Below, one piece after another: positions 53,584 to 61,207 of a stretch of DNA of 64,000 nt. Where the stretch lies: NCBI RefSeq assembly GCF_000406945.1, contig NZ_KE136354.1, forward strand, positions 1,084,101-1,148,100, read 5' to 3'. The stretch's first letter is position 1, and each line of letters begins with the position of its first letter. A model generated the notes under the pieces. The model made no database searches. It worked only from the letters and a program-made list of their open reading frames with translations, and was not told the origin of the DNA. The DNA comes from Enterococcus dispar ATCC 51266. GTDB lineage: Bacteria > Bacillota > Bacilli > Lactobacillales > Enterococcaceae. A program made the translations under genes and the position numbers.

Positions 53584-54401
53584 TTTTCTTCCTCCTCGTT
53601 ATCTGTGAAGAATTCATTCATCATTTTTTCTATTTCCGCTTTTCGAGATGGACTACTTGCGGTCGTTTGCGCGTCCCAATTCGGCATTTCCTCACGTTTG
53701 ACTGGTTGTCCATAGGCTTGCTGCGGCTTAGGCTGCGCCTTATCTTTTCTCGCCCAATTTCTAATTGTTGCAAGATGATTTTTATAGGTCTTGCCAGTTG
53801 ATGCGATATAACTCGACAGTCGTTCAATACGGTCTTGCCAGTCGCTTGGGAACTCAGTTTGCAGTTTCTCCATGTCTTGATCTGTTAAAAGGACATTTTT
53901 ATATTCGCCATATTTGTGACGAACAGGTTTAGCTTTCGGAGGTTCCTCCGAAGGCGTAATATCTTTTCTATCTCTATCCTTACCTAACCTATCCTTACCT
54001 AACCTAACCTGTGTATCCATTTGGTATGTCAGTTGGTTGTCGTTTGGTATACCAACACCATCTAGAGAGTATGATTTGTTATCTTTTTCGCTTAACAGCG
54101 CCTTTTCGTCTTGATACATCGTAGGTTTAAATCTGTCATTGCGAATATAGTTATGAATTTTCCAGTGCTTTATTACAATCACGCCACTCTCAAAAGCTAA
54201 AATAAAATTTTTTGCCATCAAAATTCTTAAATCGTCATCTGACGAACCAATCATGCGCTGTATTTTTCTGGGATTGTTAATAAACCCTTCATCATCCGCT
54301 CTCATGGAAAGATGAAAGTATAAAGCCTGCGAAGATAGCGGCATATCCAGAAAAGCATCACTGTCTATTATTGTTTTCGCGAACATTCTACGCTCCGCCA
54401 C
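53580..54401 (-). CDS. Phage replication initiation protein (replisome organiser type)
   Basis: 273 residues. The N-terminal winged-helix part ([40 protein letters not shown]) is shared by replisome organisers of Gram-positive phages. A central repeat [15 protein letters not shown] is encoded by tandem DNA repeats that may be the origin. The C-terminal part ([20 protein letters not shown]) resembles the DnaD-like C-terminal region. SSB follows directly. Confidence 0.8.
   Translation of the reverse strand: MAERRMFAKTIIDSDAFLDMPLSSQALYFHLSMRADDEGFINNPRKIQRMIGSSDDDLRILMAKNFILAFESGVIVIKHWKIHNYIRNDRFKPTMYQDEKALLSEKDNKSYSLDGVGIPNDNQLTYQMDTQVRLGKDRLGKDRDRKDITPSEEPPKAKPVRHKYGEYKNVLLTDQDMEKLQTEFPSDWQDRIERLSSYIASTGKTYKNHLATIRNWARKDKAQPKPQQAYGQPVKREEMPNWDAQTTASSPSRKAEIEKMMNEFFTDNEEEEK
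53974..54010. repeat. Tandem 15-bp repeats inside the replication gene, candidate origin
   Basis: CTATCCTTACCTAAC occurs twice in tandem at 53974-53988 and 53989-54003, followed by a partial copy CTAACCT. Iteron-like repeats within the initiator gene are a known form of phage origin. Confidence 0.5.
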
Positions 54402-54402
54402 A

Positions 54403-54636
54403 CTATCCCTCCTCTCCTTCGACGGTCATGGTATAGGTGATATCCGTCTTAACAGATTCATCGTTTTTTAAAGTTTGTTTCGTTGATTTCTCGATCTCAA
54501 TATGGCTGTTTTCGGAGTTTAATGCCATGAAAGCAAACGTTATAATCTCTAAAAATAGTTGTTGATTTTTGGGTAGTTTTCTTCGCATTTCTAACCACTT
54601 GATAGACACATCAACTGCTTTTTTTCTGGGCTCCAA
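54403..54636 (-). CDS. Phage hypothetical protein
   Basis: 77 residues, between the HNHc-like and replication genes. KAVDVSIKWLEMRRKLPKNQ at the start; the rest is acidic. No family recognised. Confidence 0.66.
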   Translation of the reverse strand: MEPRKKAVDVSIKWLEMRRKLPKNQQLFLEIITFAFMALNSENSHIEIEKSTKQTLKNDESVKTDITYTMTVEGEEG

Positions 54637-54647
54637 ACTATTCCCTC

Positions 54648-55316
54648 CTAAATTCCTAATCGCTTAATTGTTTCTTTATTCAATTTTGTAGGAATGATTT
54701 GATATTTGTTCAAAAAATTTTGCGTTCCTATTCGATGTTCTTCTTGGTGATGCTCCCGACAACCTGCATAAAAATAGTGTTTGGTATGGTCTATCTTTTT
54801 TCTGCTACGTCCCATTCCAACCGTATCTATATGACATATATCAGCGCGTTTACCGCAAATGCAGCATTTTCGACTAACTAAACATTTGTAAAAGTAATAT
54901 TCGGCATTTGCAGGCAAAATCTCATATCCTTTTTTAAACGGAATATCCCACTCGAAAATAAAATCTAAAATGATATCAGCCAAAAGCGTTGCATTTGTAA
55001 CTGTATTAAGCGACGCATCAGACAAGCTTATTTTCGATCCCGTTAGTGCTTCGTAGACGTGATAAAAGTAATCTTTAAGGCTTTCTATTGGTTCTCCTGT
55101 GAAAGCGTAAATATCGCCTAATAATGCGTAAATAAATCGTCGTTGTTCTGCGGTAAATCTACGCGGGTCTGTGAATCGAAATTCAATCTCACGATCACCG
55201 TCATAATCAAAGTACATCGTCTTCAAACGCTCTAGATTTAGCTCTTCGTTTATATCAACAATCAAACGCTGATGATCTAATTTTTTGACGATAGCTGAAT
55301 AGTTATCGTTAAACAT
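54648..55316 (-). CDS. Putative HNHc nuclease (phage recombination module)
   Basis: 222 residues. C-terminal half has zinc cysteines (RKCCICGK) and a histidine-rich HNH-like core (ADICHIDTVGMG, CREHHQEEHRIG). The N-terminal half (FTAEQRRFIYALLGDIYAFT) is typical of the protein paired with ERF or Sak recombinases. Confidence 0.82.
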   Translation of the reverse strand: MFNDNYSAIVKKLDHQRLIVDINEELNLERLKTMYFDYDGDREIEFRFTDPRRFTAEQRRFIYALLGDIYAFTGEPIESLKDYFYHVYEALTGSKISLSDASLNTVTNATLLADIILDFIFEWDIPFKKGYEILPANAEYYFYKCLVSRKCCICGKRADICHIDTVGMGRSRKKIDHTKHYFYAGCREHHQEEHRIGTQNFLNKYQIIPTKLNKETIKRLGI

Positions 55317-55321
55317 CTACA

Positions 55322-56008
55322 TCACTTCTTACTTTTTTTCTTCTTTTCATATCCGTTAACCCAACCGGTCAATGTATTCATCACTAGACCAAAGTCATAC
55401 CCGCTAAATTCTTCGGGATTTTTTTTGGGATTAATGTTATTTGTCATTTTTGCCTGTTCTAAGAAAGCATCTTTCGGCTGTTCAGTCATTTCTGTTAGTT
55501 TTTGAAGTTGAATATATATAGCTTCGACTTGTTCTGGTGCTACTGGGATACGTTTTAATATTTCTTTTTGAAAAACATCTGGATCAACGTCATCTGCTGG
55601 AATATTAAATTCCTTCATGAAGAACGTTTTTTCAGCGTAGGTTAATGCCTGACCGTAGGCATAAGAAGAATTTTCATCATCAGCAATTGCCGAAAACGTT
55701 ACTTCTTCTCTTTCTTTTGGATTATCACCATTAATCCATGTGTATTTCATATCTAATGTGACCAAGTAACTAAAAACATCTTTTTTTGTTTTTTCATTTA
55801 CTCCAATCTTTTGACGTTCAATTTCTTTGTTCAACACTTCAGTTTTTAGGTAGATATTTAAACTATTCATGTGTGTATTGAATTCCGTTAAAACTGTTTC
55901 TGAGCTGATAACGGAAAATTTCATATATTGTTTCTGCTCTTTTTTGATATATGGAACTTTTTTTCTTAGCTCTATTAATTTACTAATTAGAGTACGCATC
56001 TCGCTCAT
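55322..56008 (-). CDS. ERF family single-strand annealing recombinase
   Basis: 228 residues. ERF features in the middle (YLVTLDMKYTWINGDNPKER, YAYGQALTYAEKTFFMKEFN). The C-terminal 45 residues are a lysine-rich tail. It anneals single strands with SSB and precedes the HNHc nuclease. Start overlaps the preceding stop (ATGA). Confidence 0.84.
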   Translation of the reverse strand: MSEMRTLISKLIELRKKVPYIKKEQKQYMKFSVISSETVLTEFNTHMNSLNIYLKTEVLNKEIERQKIGVNEKTKKDVFSYLVTLDMKYTWINGDNPKEREEVTFSAIADDENSSYAYGQALTYAEKTFFMKEFNIPADDVDPDVFQKEILKRIPVAPEQVEAIYIQLQKLTEMTEQPKDAFLEQAKMTNNINPKKNPEEFSGYDFGLVMNTLTGWVNGYEKKKKSKK

Positions 56009-56316
56009 GCTTCCTTTACCTCCAAATCAAATACTGTTAAAACACCTTGTGCTTCAATCTCATCAAGTAAGACCTCTGTTAGTATTTCTTCTGTCTGTCC
56101 GTTTTTCAAAAGTTCATTTAGGAAAATCCATTTTTCTGCTAAAGTTAGCTCTTTGACATAATCCGTAGCGTATCTCATTTCATTTGTCGTTTTTAAAGGA
56201 AGTCCGTTATCAGATAGATACTCCTCTTCTGCAAATATGTCTTCACCGTATATATCAGTGAGGACTACTTTTTCTTCTTCCGGTTCTGTAGGTATTCCAA
56301 ATTCGTTGTATTTCAT
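56005..56316 (-). CDS. Phage hypothetical protein
   Basis: 103 residues, acidic (pattern EEEKVVLTDIYGEDIFAEEE), helical in the second half. No family recognised. Linked by ATGA overlaps on both sides. Confidence 0.7.
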   Translation of the reverse strand: MKYNEFGIPTEPEEEKVVLTDIYGEDIFAEEEYLSDNGLPLKTTNEMRYATDYVKELTLAEKWIFLNELLKNGQTEEILTEVLLDEIEAQGVLTVFDLEVKEA

Positions 56317-56483
56317 GTTATAATCTCCTTGAAAGAACCTTTAATTTGCGACTCATTGCTTCCCGGCGGAGTCGCTTTTTTCATGCGCTCGATATTTTGA
56401 CGCGTTTTAATCGTTAAGTAGTTTGCTCGCCACCATCGATCTGCGATAATTTTTCCGATTTTTAAAGCTTCGGCTCTATTCAT
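56313..56483 (-). CDS. Small basic phage protein
   Basis: 56 residues. ATG 56483 after GGTGA; overlaps the Rha-like gene end and ends in ATGA with the next. It begins MNRAEALKIGKIIADRWWRA. Unknown role. Confidence 0.7.
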   Translation of the reverse strand: MNRAEALKIGKIIADRWWRANYLTIKTRQNIERMKKATPPGSNESQIKGSFKEIIT

Positions 56484-57183
56484 TATCTTCACCTAGTTCT
56501 AAACTCATTTGACGTACAACGGTTTTAGTGGCTGTTGATGGTTCCCAGTCGGTGATATAGTCTAATACTGTTTGAAAATGTTTTTGTCTTAGTTGTGTTC
56601 GAGTGCTAACCCCAGTAATCTTTTTGACGCCACTATTAATGTCTCTATGAAGCTCCCCACGTTGTTTGTTAGTTAATTTTCCGAAACTACGTCCAACTTC
56701 TGCGACACGTTGATTAATCCGACGGGTAACATATCCGTAGTCTCCAGCACTCAAAACGATATTTTCTTCTAAATCTGTTACTCGTTCTTCGACTTTTTCT
56801 ACTTTTTCACTGGTGTTTTCTTGATATTGAAACATTAAGCGCAATGCTTCTTGCGGCGATTGTGGAATTTTCAACGATTGCTCTTTGATAGCCGTTTCCA
56901 TTTCGTTAAATCGCTCGATATATGCTAAAGCAAATTGCGTACCTTTTGCGCCGGTCATTCGCGTTGAATATAACTCGCAACCTTTTTTAGTTAGCGAATA
57001 ACATAATCGTTCTTCATTTTTAGCATCCTGATACGTTGATTCAATAAAGTAATTAACCACCACATTTTTGTGGTCGTCTAAATGTTCAATTATTTTTTGG
57101 ATATCTCGCAAAACTTGGTCGTGCCGTCGCTCAACCATTTCTGCTACTTCTAAACTTGTAATTGTTTTTTCTAGTACTTTCAT
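56476..57183 (-). CDS. Rha family phage regulatory protein with ORF6C domain
   Basis: 235 residues. The N-terminal Rha domain (SLEVAEMVERRHDQVLRDIQ; LCYSLTKKGCELYSTRMTGA) and a C-terminal ORF6C domain (VTRRINQRVAEVGRSFGKLT; KITGVSTRTQLRQKHFQTVL). Such proteins act as antirepressors or modulators of the lytic switch. Confidence 0.88.
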   Translation of the reverse strand: MKVLEKTITSLEVAEMVERRHDQVLRDIQKIIEHLDDHKNVVVNYFIESTYQDAKNEERLCYSLTKKGCELYSTRMTGAKGTQFALAYIERFNEMETAIKEQSLKIPQSPQEALRLMFQYQENTSEKVEKVEERVTDLEENIVLSAGDYGYVTRRINQRVAEVGRSFGKLTNKQRGELHRDINSGVKKITGVSTRTQLRQKHFQTVLDYITDWEPSTATKTVVRQMSLELGEDNE

Positions 57184-57236
57184 TTTTCGTCCTCCTTGTT
57201 TGGTATAATGTGATTAAAAAATGGCGGTGATGAAAT

Positions 57237-57575
57237 TTGAACAATTCTCTATCTAAAGTTCAACTCAAAATTTTAAAATCTTTTAGGCAATTTCCTACTG
57301 ATAAAATTAACTATTCAGCAGATTTGATTGCTAGAGATACTAAACTCTCTATCTATTTGGTCAAAGAAGAATTATCAGTTCTCCTTGACAGCGGGCTAAT
57401 TGATATAGATCCTTTTGAAAATGATTCAACATATTATCGAATAACTAACCAAGGAAAAATTATTTTAATTAATGAAAAGGAAAGTTTTAAAGATAAACTC
57501 GTATGGTCAATTATCGTTCCACTAGGAACCGCAGTAATTGGTACTGTCATAACGAATCTGCTATTTTCTAATTAA
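57237..57575 (+). CDS. Winged-helix protein with C-terminal membrane anchor
   Basis: 112 residues on the plus strand, against its neighbours. The start is TTG 57237 with GGTGA seven bases before, behind an extended -10 (TGGTATAAT, 57201-57209). Residues 5-75 are a wHTH (LSKVQLKILKSFRQFPTDKI; LSVLLDSGLIDIDPFENDST) and residues 88-110 a membrane helix (VWSIIVPLGTAVIGTVITNL). Likely lysogen-expressed. Overlaps the small minus-strand membrane gene by 15 bases. Confidence 0.72.
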   Translation: MNNSLSKVQLKILKSFRQFPTDKINYSADLIARDTKLSIYLVKEELSVLLDSGLIDIDPFENDSTYYRITNQGKIILINEKESFKDKLVWSIIVPLGTAVIGTVITNLLFSN

Positions 57576-57653
57576 TAGCGTTGCAACTACTGAGATTAAC
57601 AAAGGAATTATTATAGAAAAGAAAATTCTCTCAAAAACATTTTTTTCTTTCAC
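57561..57653 (-). CDS. 30-residue single-membrane-segment peptide
   Basis: GTG 57653 is eight bases from AAGGAGG, an ideal site. The peptide has a charged head (MKEKNVFERI), one helix (FFSIIIPLLISVVATLLI) and RK at the end. It lies convergent to the wHTH gene and its helix resembles that protein's anchor. Toxin-like size, but no function is known. Confidence 0.6.
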   Translation of the reverse strand: MKEKNVFERIFFSIIIPLLISVVATLLIRK

Positions 57654-57656
57654 CTA

Positions 57657-57681
57657 GTCAGCCTCCTTGCTGGCTTTTTTT
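57657..57681 (+). terminator. Terminator of the wHTH-membrane gene
   Basis: GTCAGC pairs with GCTGGC around CTCCTT, and seven T follow on the plus strand. The loop also supplies the AGGAGG of the minus-strand peptide gene. Confidence 0.72.
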
Positions 57682-57693
57682 GTATTCTCATGA

Positions 57694-57888
57694 TTAATAA
57701 ATCCCTTTCTCAACATCATCAATATGCATACGATAGCCAAGCAGAGCCGAAACGATTAAAGCTGCGATAACTGCAATTACTATGAGCGTCACTGTTAAAC
57801 TAATACTTGCAAACCATGCAAACATCGCCATAACTGTTGAAACAACAACAGTGAATAGCATTAGCGTTGAACATTTATGTTTTGTCAT
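57694..57888 (-). CDS. Small phage membrane protein
   Basis: 64 residues with two membrane helices (LMLFTVVVSTVMAMFAWFA; VTLIVIAVIAALIVSALLGY) and a short acidic tail. No family recognised. Confidence 0.65.
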   Translation of the reverse strand: MTKHKCSTLMLFTVVVSTVMAMFAWFASISLTVTLIVIAVIAALIVSALLGYRMHIDDVEKGIY

Positions 57889-57961
57889 GTTTTCACCTTA
57901 TTTCTGGTTTTTTTATCTAACCTTTCTTTGATATACTCGCTTTAGAAAGCGAGGTGAAAAT

Positions 57962-58144
57962 ATGAATTCCGAACGCATTGAAGAAATTCTGTCTAAAAAT
58001 GGGATAGAACAATCAAAAGAACTTTCACTTGCACTGGAAGAAATTTTGAAAGCCTATTCTAAAGATCGCCAACATGTCGATAATTTTCGACAAGAAATCC
58101 AGCGCCAAGACCGCCAAGACTTGCGTAGACAAGGCATCCGTTAG
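57962..58144 (+). CDS. Small charged phage protein
   Basis: 60 residues, helical, with a Gln/Arg-rich end (IQRQDRQDLRRQGIR). GAGGTG lies six bases before ATG 57962, and the RBS is part of a small stem (CTCGCTTT/AAAGCGAG, 57936-57953) that could regulate it. A TATACT -10 is at 57932. Confidence 0.65.
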   Translation: MNSERIEEILSKNGIEQSKELSLALEEILKAYSKDRQHVDNFRQEIQRQDRQDLRRQGIR

Positions 58145-58158
58145 ACAGTAAGTTGATT

Positions 58159-58190
58159 GTGCAAGCTATTTTTTTATGGCTTGTGCAATC
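58159..58190. terminator. Terminator after the small plus-strand gene
   Basis: GATTGTGCAAGC pairs perfectly with GCTTGTGCAATC and is followed by ATTTTTTT on the plus strand. The minus-strand gene at 58166 ends within it. Confidence 0.85.
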
Positions 58191-58378
58191 ATTTTTTTGT
58201 GAATTTCGGAATACACATAGTCATCTAGCTTAAAATTACTGTGATAATAATCATTCAATGTCTCGACGGCTTCGTCGTAAGTTTGACATTCTGCTAATAA
58301 TTGGCTTGCGATACTCTTAATTTCGGAATCAACCAATTCATTAAGCTCTTCAAATTGCGCTAAAATCTTTCGTTTCAT
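58166..58378 (-). CDS. Phage hypothetical protein
   Basis: 70 residues, helical and acidic (LAQFEELNELVDSEIKSIAS), with its 3' end inside a terminator stem. Start overlaps the upstream small membrane gene. No family recognised. Confidence 0.62.
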   Translation of the reverse strand: MKRKILAQFEELNELVDSEIKSIASQLLAECQTYDEAVETLNDYYHSNFKLDDYVYSEIHKKMIAQAIKK

Positions 58379-58455
58379 TCGTTCTCCCTCCTCTCCACAA
58401 TCATTGCTGCCACTGCTATCAACGCGACTACTAGGCCGCCGATTAGCCAGTACAT
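58375..58455 (-). CDS. 26-residue phage membrane peptide
   Basis: ATG 58455 with GAGGTG upstream. A single helix (MYWLIGGLVVALIAVAAMIV) followed by ERREN. It overlaps the DUF771 gene end and the next start. Not recognised. Confidence 0.55.
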   Translation of the reverse strand: MYWLIGGLVVALIAVAAMIVERRENE

Positions 58456-58733
58456 CTCAGCACCTCGCTTGGTGAGGGTTTCTTGGACCGGTACCGGCTT
58501 GCTTCCTTCCACCGCAGATACCAGATAAACGTGCCGATGTGGATGAATGTCACGCCTGGTCGCATGATGCCTTGCTTAAATTCTGGAATGCTATCCATCT
58601 CTTTTAAATAGTCGTAGAGTGTGGACTTTTTCAGTCCATTAAACCTTTTCATTAATTCTTCTGGACGATCCCACTCCGCAGCGACTTGTTTCGACTCAAC
58701 GCTATGGATGAGTTCTTTTAGTGTTGGTTGCAT
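58443..58733 (-). CDS. DUF771 family phage protein
   Basis: 96 residues with the DUF771 features: GLKKSTLYDYLKEM, MRPGVTFIHIGTFIWYLRWK. It follows the antirepressor gene by two bases. Found in the early operon of many Firmicute phages; function unknown, DNA-binding suspected. Confidence 0.85.
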   Translation of the reverse strand: MQPTLKELIHSVESKQVAAEWDRPEELMKRFNGLKKSTLYDYLKEMDSIPEFKQGIMRPGVTFIHIGTFIWYLRWKEASRYRSKKPSPSEVLRCTG

Positions 58734-58735
58734 GG

Positions 58736-59497
58736 TTAGACCTCCTTTTCAAAAAGAGTTTCAATCGTCGGATAAATGTCATGCTTTTTCAAAAATTGAT
58801 AAATGAAAATGTGCCCTTTTTGCGTCCACTTAGTGTTTGGCTTCATCTGACTACTGCCTTTCCACAATTTCATTTCCGTGTGCGTATAGCCTTCGTTTTG
58901 GTAATCGGCATAAAGTAACCAAACATCGCCTTGTTTGTATTGGACTTTCAAATCATGAAGCAATTGGTTCATTTTGTTCGCGCTCATCCCGTAATTCTTG
59001 GCGATTACGCTGATAGGCAATAAACTAGGATTGGCTAAGATTGTGTCGTAATAATCAGCTTTTGGTTTCAACTCTTTTACTTGTTGTTCTGCGATTAAAC
59101 GTTTTGTCCGTTCTTCTTTTAGTCTGGAAGCCACTTCGATTAGTAAGTCCGGGTTATCAAGTAGTTCTTCTTTTGCGTACATTCCGTGTTTTCGGATTGT
59201 TGGCAATACGTCTGACGTTACCCAGCGCTTGAACTTCTTTGCTGATGGAAGTTTGGATTTTAGGATTAAGCTGTATAAGCCGGATTCGTTGATGATTGTC
59301 ATATTACGGTTTTGACCTGATGCACTAATTTGGTGCGTCAGCTTATCTTCATCATCTACATGATTGCGAATCGCATTATCAGCTCTTTCGTAACCTAAAA
59401 TTTCTGCAACGTCTTTCCCTACAAAATATGGTTCGTCATTTACTAAGATTGTTCGAACTTCGTTTTGTTCGAAATTAAAAATTTGTGGTTTGTTCAT
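58736..59497 (-). CDS. Phage antirepressor (BRO-N and KilAC/ANT domains)
   Basis: 253 residues. BRO-N domain at 1-105 (FNFEQNEVRTILVNDEPYFV, GYERADNAIRNHVDDEDKLT, KFKRWVTSDVLPTIRKHG) and KilAC-type domain at about 145-250 (SVIAKNYGMSANKMNQLLHD). It should counter the CI repressor at induction. Second gene of the leftward early operon. Confidence 0.92.
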   Translation of the reverse strand: MNKPQIFNFEQNEVRTILVNDEPYFVGKDVAEILGYERADNAIRNHVDDEDKLTHQISASGQNRNMTIINESGLYSLILKSKLPSAKKFKRWVTSDVLPTIRKHGMYAKEELLDNPDLLIEVASRLKEERTKRLIAEQQVKELKPKADYYDTILANPSLLPISVIAKNYGMSANKMNQLLHDLKVQYKQGDVWLLYADYQNEGYTHTEMKLWKGSSQMKPNTKWTQKGHIFIYQFLKKHDIYPTIETLFEKEV

Positions 59498-59509
59498 TGT
59501 TTAGCCTCC

Positions 59510-59743
59510 TTAATTTTGTTCACTTTCGGGAACGTTAACTTTAAAAAAAATTCCGATTTTGTCTGTGCTATAGCCCAAAATAGTAGCCATTTTAATCAGT
59601 TCGTCCGCTCCGATTGATACAATACCGTTTTCTCGCTTGGCGTATGGCGTTCTTGTATTCCATCCCATCAACTCCGCCATGTCATCTTGCGTTAAGCCCT
59701 TTGCAATCCGTTCAGCTTTTAACCTTTGCAAATCCACTGTCAT
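59510..59743 (-). CDS. Cro-like HTH regulator
   Basis: 77 residues; ATG 59743 follows GGAGGTG. An Xre-type HTH fills residues 5-60 (LKAERIAKGLTQDDMAELMG). It is divergent from the CI-like gene, the usual Cro position. The coding end contains ACTTTCGGGAACG, a motif repeated in the promoter region. Confidence 0.88.
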   Translation of the reverse strand: MTVDLQRLKAERIAKGLTQDDMAELMGWNTRTPYAKRENGIVSIGADELIKMATILGYSTDKIGIFFKVNVPESEQN

Positions 59744-59910
59744 GTTTTCACCTCCGTTCTCTTTCGGGTACGATACTAATTTATCACCGTTGTTCTCTTT
59801 TGTCAACAATAAAGTTAAAAAAATAAGCAAAAAAAGTTTTTTTGTGTATCTGTTGTATACTTTCGGGAACGGTGGTAAAATGTATCTATAGTTAATTGGA
59901 GGTGATAAAT
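59744..59910. promoter_or_regulatory. CI/Cro divergent promoter and operator region
   Basis: The cro promoter reads TTGACA (59806-59801), 17 bases, TAAATT (59783-59778) on the minus strand. CTTTCGGG(T/A)ACG occurs at 59761 and 59861 here, and again inside cro at 59524. These repeats are likely operator sites. A TATACT at 59856 is a possible -10 for the repressor gene. Confidence 0.7.
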
Positions 59911-60537
59911 TTGAGAACAAACGAAGAAATAATGAATCTATTAGATGAATTAAAAGATGAAAAAGATTTATCTATTAGTGAAATAGCGCGTCGCGTTGGT
60001 ATGGCGAAATCTGGTGTATCTAGGTATTTCAATAGATCGAGAGAATTCCCTCTTAATAAAGTTGATGATTTTGCAAAAGCGTTTAATGTTCCTCCAGAAT
60101 ATATCTTGGGAATAGATTTCGATAAGCCATCAAATCTAGTGTTTATGGAAGAGATAATTGAAATTCCTGTTTTAGGACAAATTGCGGCCGGCGCGCCGAT
60201 TTTAGCAGAACAAAACATTGAAGAATATATACCGATGGTCAAATCTTGCTTGCCTTCTGGAAATAATATAGCGTTAAATATTAACGGAAATAGCATGGCC
60301 CCCGGCATCCCAAATGGTTCACAAGTTGTTATACGGCTACAATCAGATGTGGAAGATGGAGAGATTGCGGCAGTGCAAGTCAATGGCGACACAGAAGCCA
60401 CTTTAAAACGTGTGAAACGTCAAAATGGATTACTTATTCTTATTCCGGATAATCCAGAATACGAACCAATCGTAGTAACAAAAGATATGCCGGCTAGAAT
60501 CATCGGCAAGGCCGTTAAAGTTATCTATGACCTATAA
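59911..60537 (+). CDS. CI-like repressor with LexA-type peptidase domain
   Basis: 208 residues from TTG 59911 (GGAGGTG upstream). An Xre HTH spans residues 10-62 (LSISEIARRVGMAKSGVSRY). Residues 90-205 are an S24 domain: Ala-Gly cleavage site in QIAAGAPI, catalytic Ser in NINGNSMAPGIPNGS, Lys in TEATLKRVK. RecA-stimulated self-cleavage is expected to trigger induction. Confidence 0.92.
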   Translation: MRTNEEIMNLLDELKDEKDLSISEIARRVGMAKSGVSRYFNRSREFPLNKVDDFAKAFNVPPEYILGIDFDKPSNLVFMEEIIEIPVLGQIAAGAPILAEQNIEEYIPMVKSCLPSGNNIALNINGNSMAPGIPNGSQVVIRLQSDVEDGEIAAVQVNGDTEATLKRVKRQNGLLILIPDNPEYEPIVVTKDMPARIIGKAVKVIYDL

Positions 60538-60630
60538 AAAAATACCCCAGTCGGAGTTGGCGCTCCGGCTAGGGCTCCTCATTTCTGAGAATGACAAATA
60601 TATTATATCATGAAATGAGTGTGATGATTA

Positions 60631-61107
60631 ATGAAAATGGGAATTAGAAAGCCGAGTGTCAAAAAGTCTTTGAAGGCTCGCACTACTGGCAAAGCCAAGC
60701 GAGCTGTTAAAAAGGCTGTTGTTCCTGGCTATGGTAAGAAGGGCACAGGTTGGGTTAAAGACCCCAAGAAAGCAGCGTATAACAAGTTATATAGCAAGAC
60801 GACTGTCGGTGTTAATCCGCTACCTGGTTCCTCAAAAAGTAATTCATTTAGCAATTCATCAGCAAGTTATTCAGATTCTGCTATCGCTACCCATTACGTG
60901 CCGATATTGGTAAACAAATTCGTTTTTGCATTCTTGGCTATCTTTTTAGGAGTATTTGGAGCTCAATGGGTTTACGCTAAACAGTACCGTAGAGCACTTT
61001 TATACTTTTTATTTTGTTGGACAATTATCCCGATTTTTATGAGTATCTATCAAGGATTTAGAGCTTTAATTGCTAGAACAGACAATTCATATAAAATTTA
61101 TGTATAA
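60631..61107 (+). CDS. TM2-domain phage protein with basic N-terminus
   Basis: 158 residues. The N-terminal 50 residues are very basic (RKPSVKKSLKARTTGKAKRA; GYGKKGTGWVKDPKKAAYNK), then a Ser-rich linker, and a TM2-like pair of helices (FVFAFLAIFLGVFGAQWVYA; ALLYFLFCWTIIPIFMSIYQ). Common near integrases of Firmicute phages. Function unknown. ATG 60637 is an alternative start. Confidence 0.76.
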   Translation: MKMGIRKPSVKKSLKARTTGKAKRAVKKAVVPGYGKKGTGWVKDPKKAAYNKLYSKTTVGVNPLPGSSKSNSFSNSSASYSDSAIATHYVPILVNKFVFAFLAIFLGVFGAQWVYAKQYRRALLYFLFCWTIIPIFMSIYQGFRALIARTDNSYKIYV

Positions 61108-61113
61108 ACAAAA

Positions 61114-61142
61114 ACACGCCCCTCCTCCACAGACAGGCGTGT
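61114..61142. terminator. Hairpin between the TM2 gene and integrase
   Basis: ACACGCC pairs with GGCGTGT with a 15-base loop. The T run is on the minus strand (GTTTTTG), so it may stop antisense transcription or act weakly on the plus strand. Confidence 0.4.
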
Positions 61143-61207
61143 CTACCAAATAAACGGCTAGGCTTATTTAGCTATGCCCATTATATCAATGATAGGAGTT
61201 GATTACA

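Noticed and set aside
59892-60401. Long minus-strand open frame opposite the CI-like gene
   Set aside because: It mirrors the repressor's codons, lacks a ribosome site and has no recognisable protein features.
60540-60600. CGGAG/CTCCG hairpin after the CI-like gene as a terminator
   Set aside because: The stem is fair but there is no T run after it on either strand; left out as a feature.
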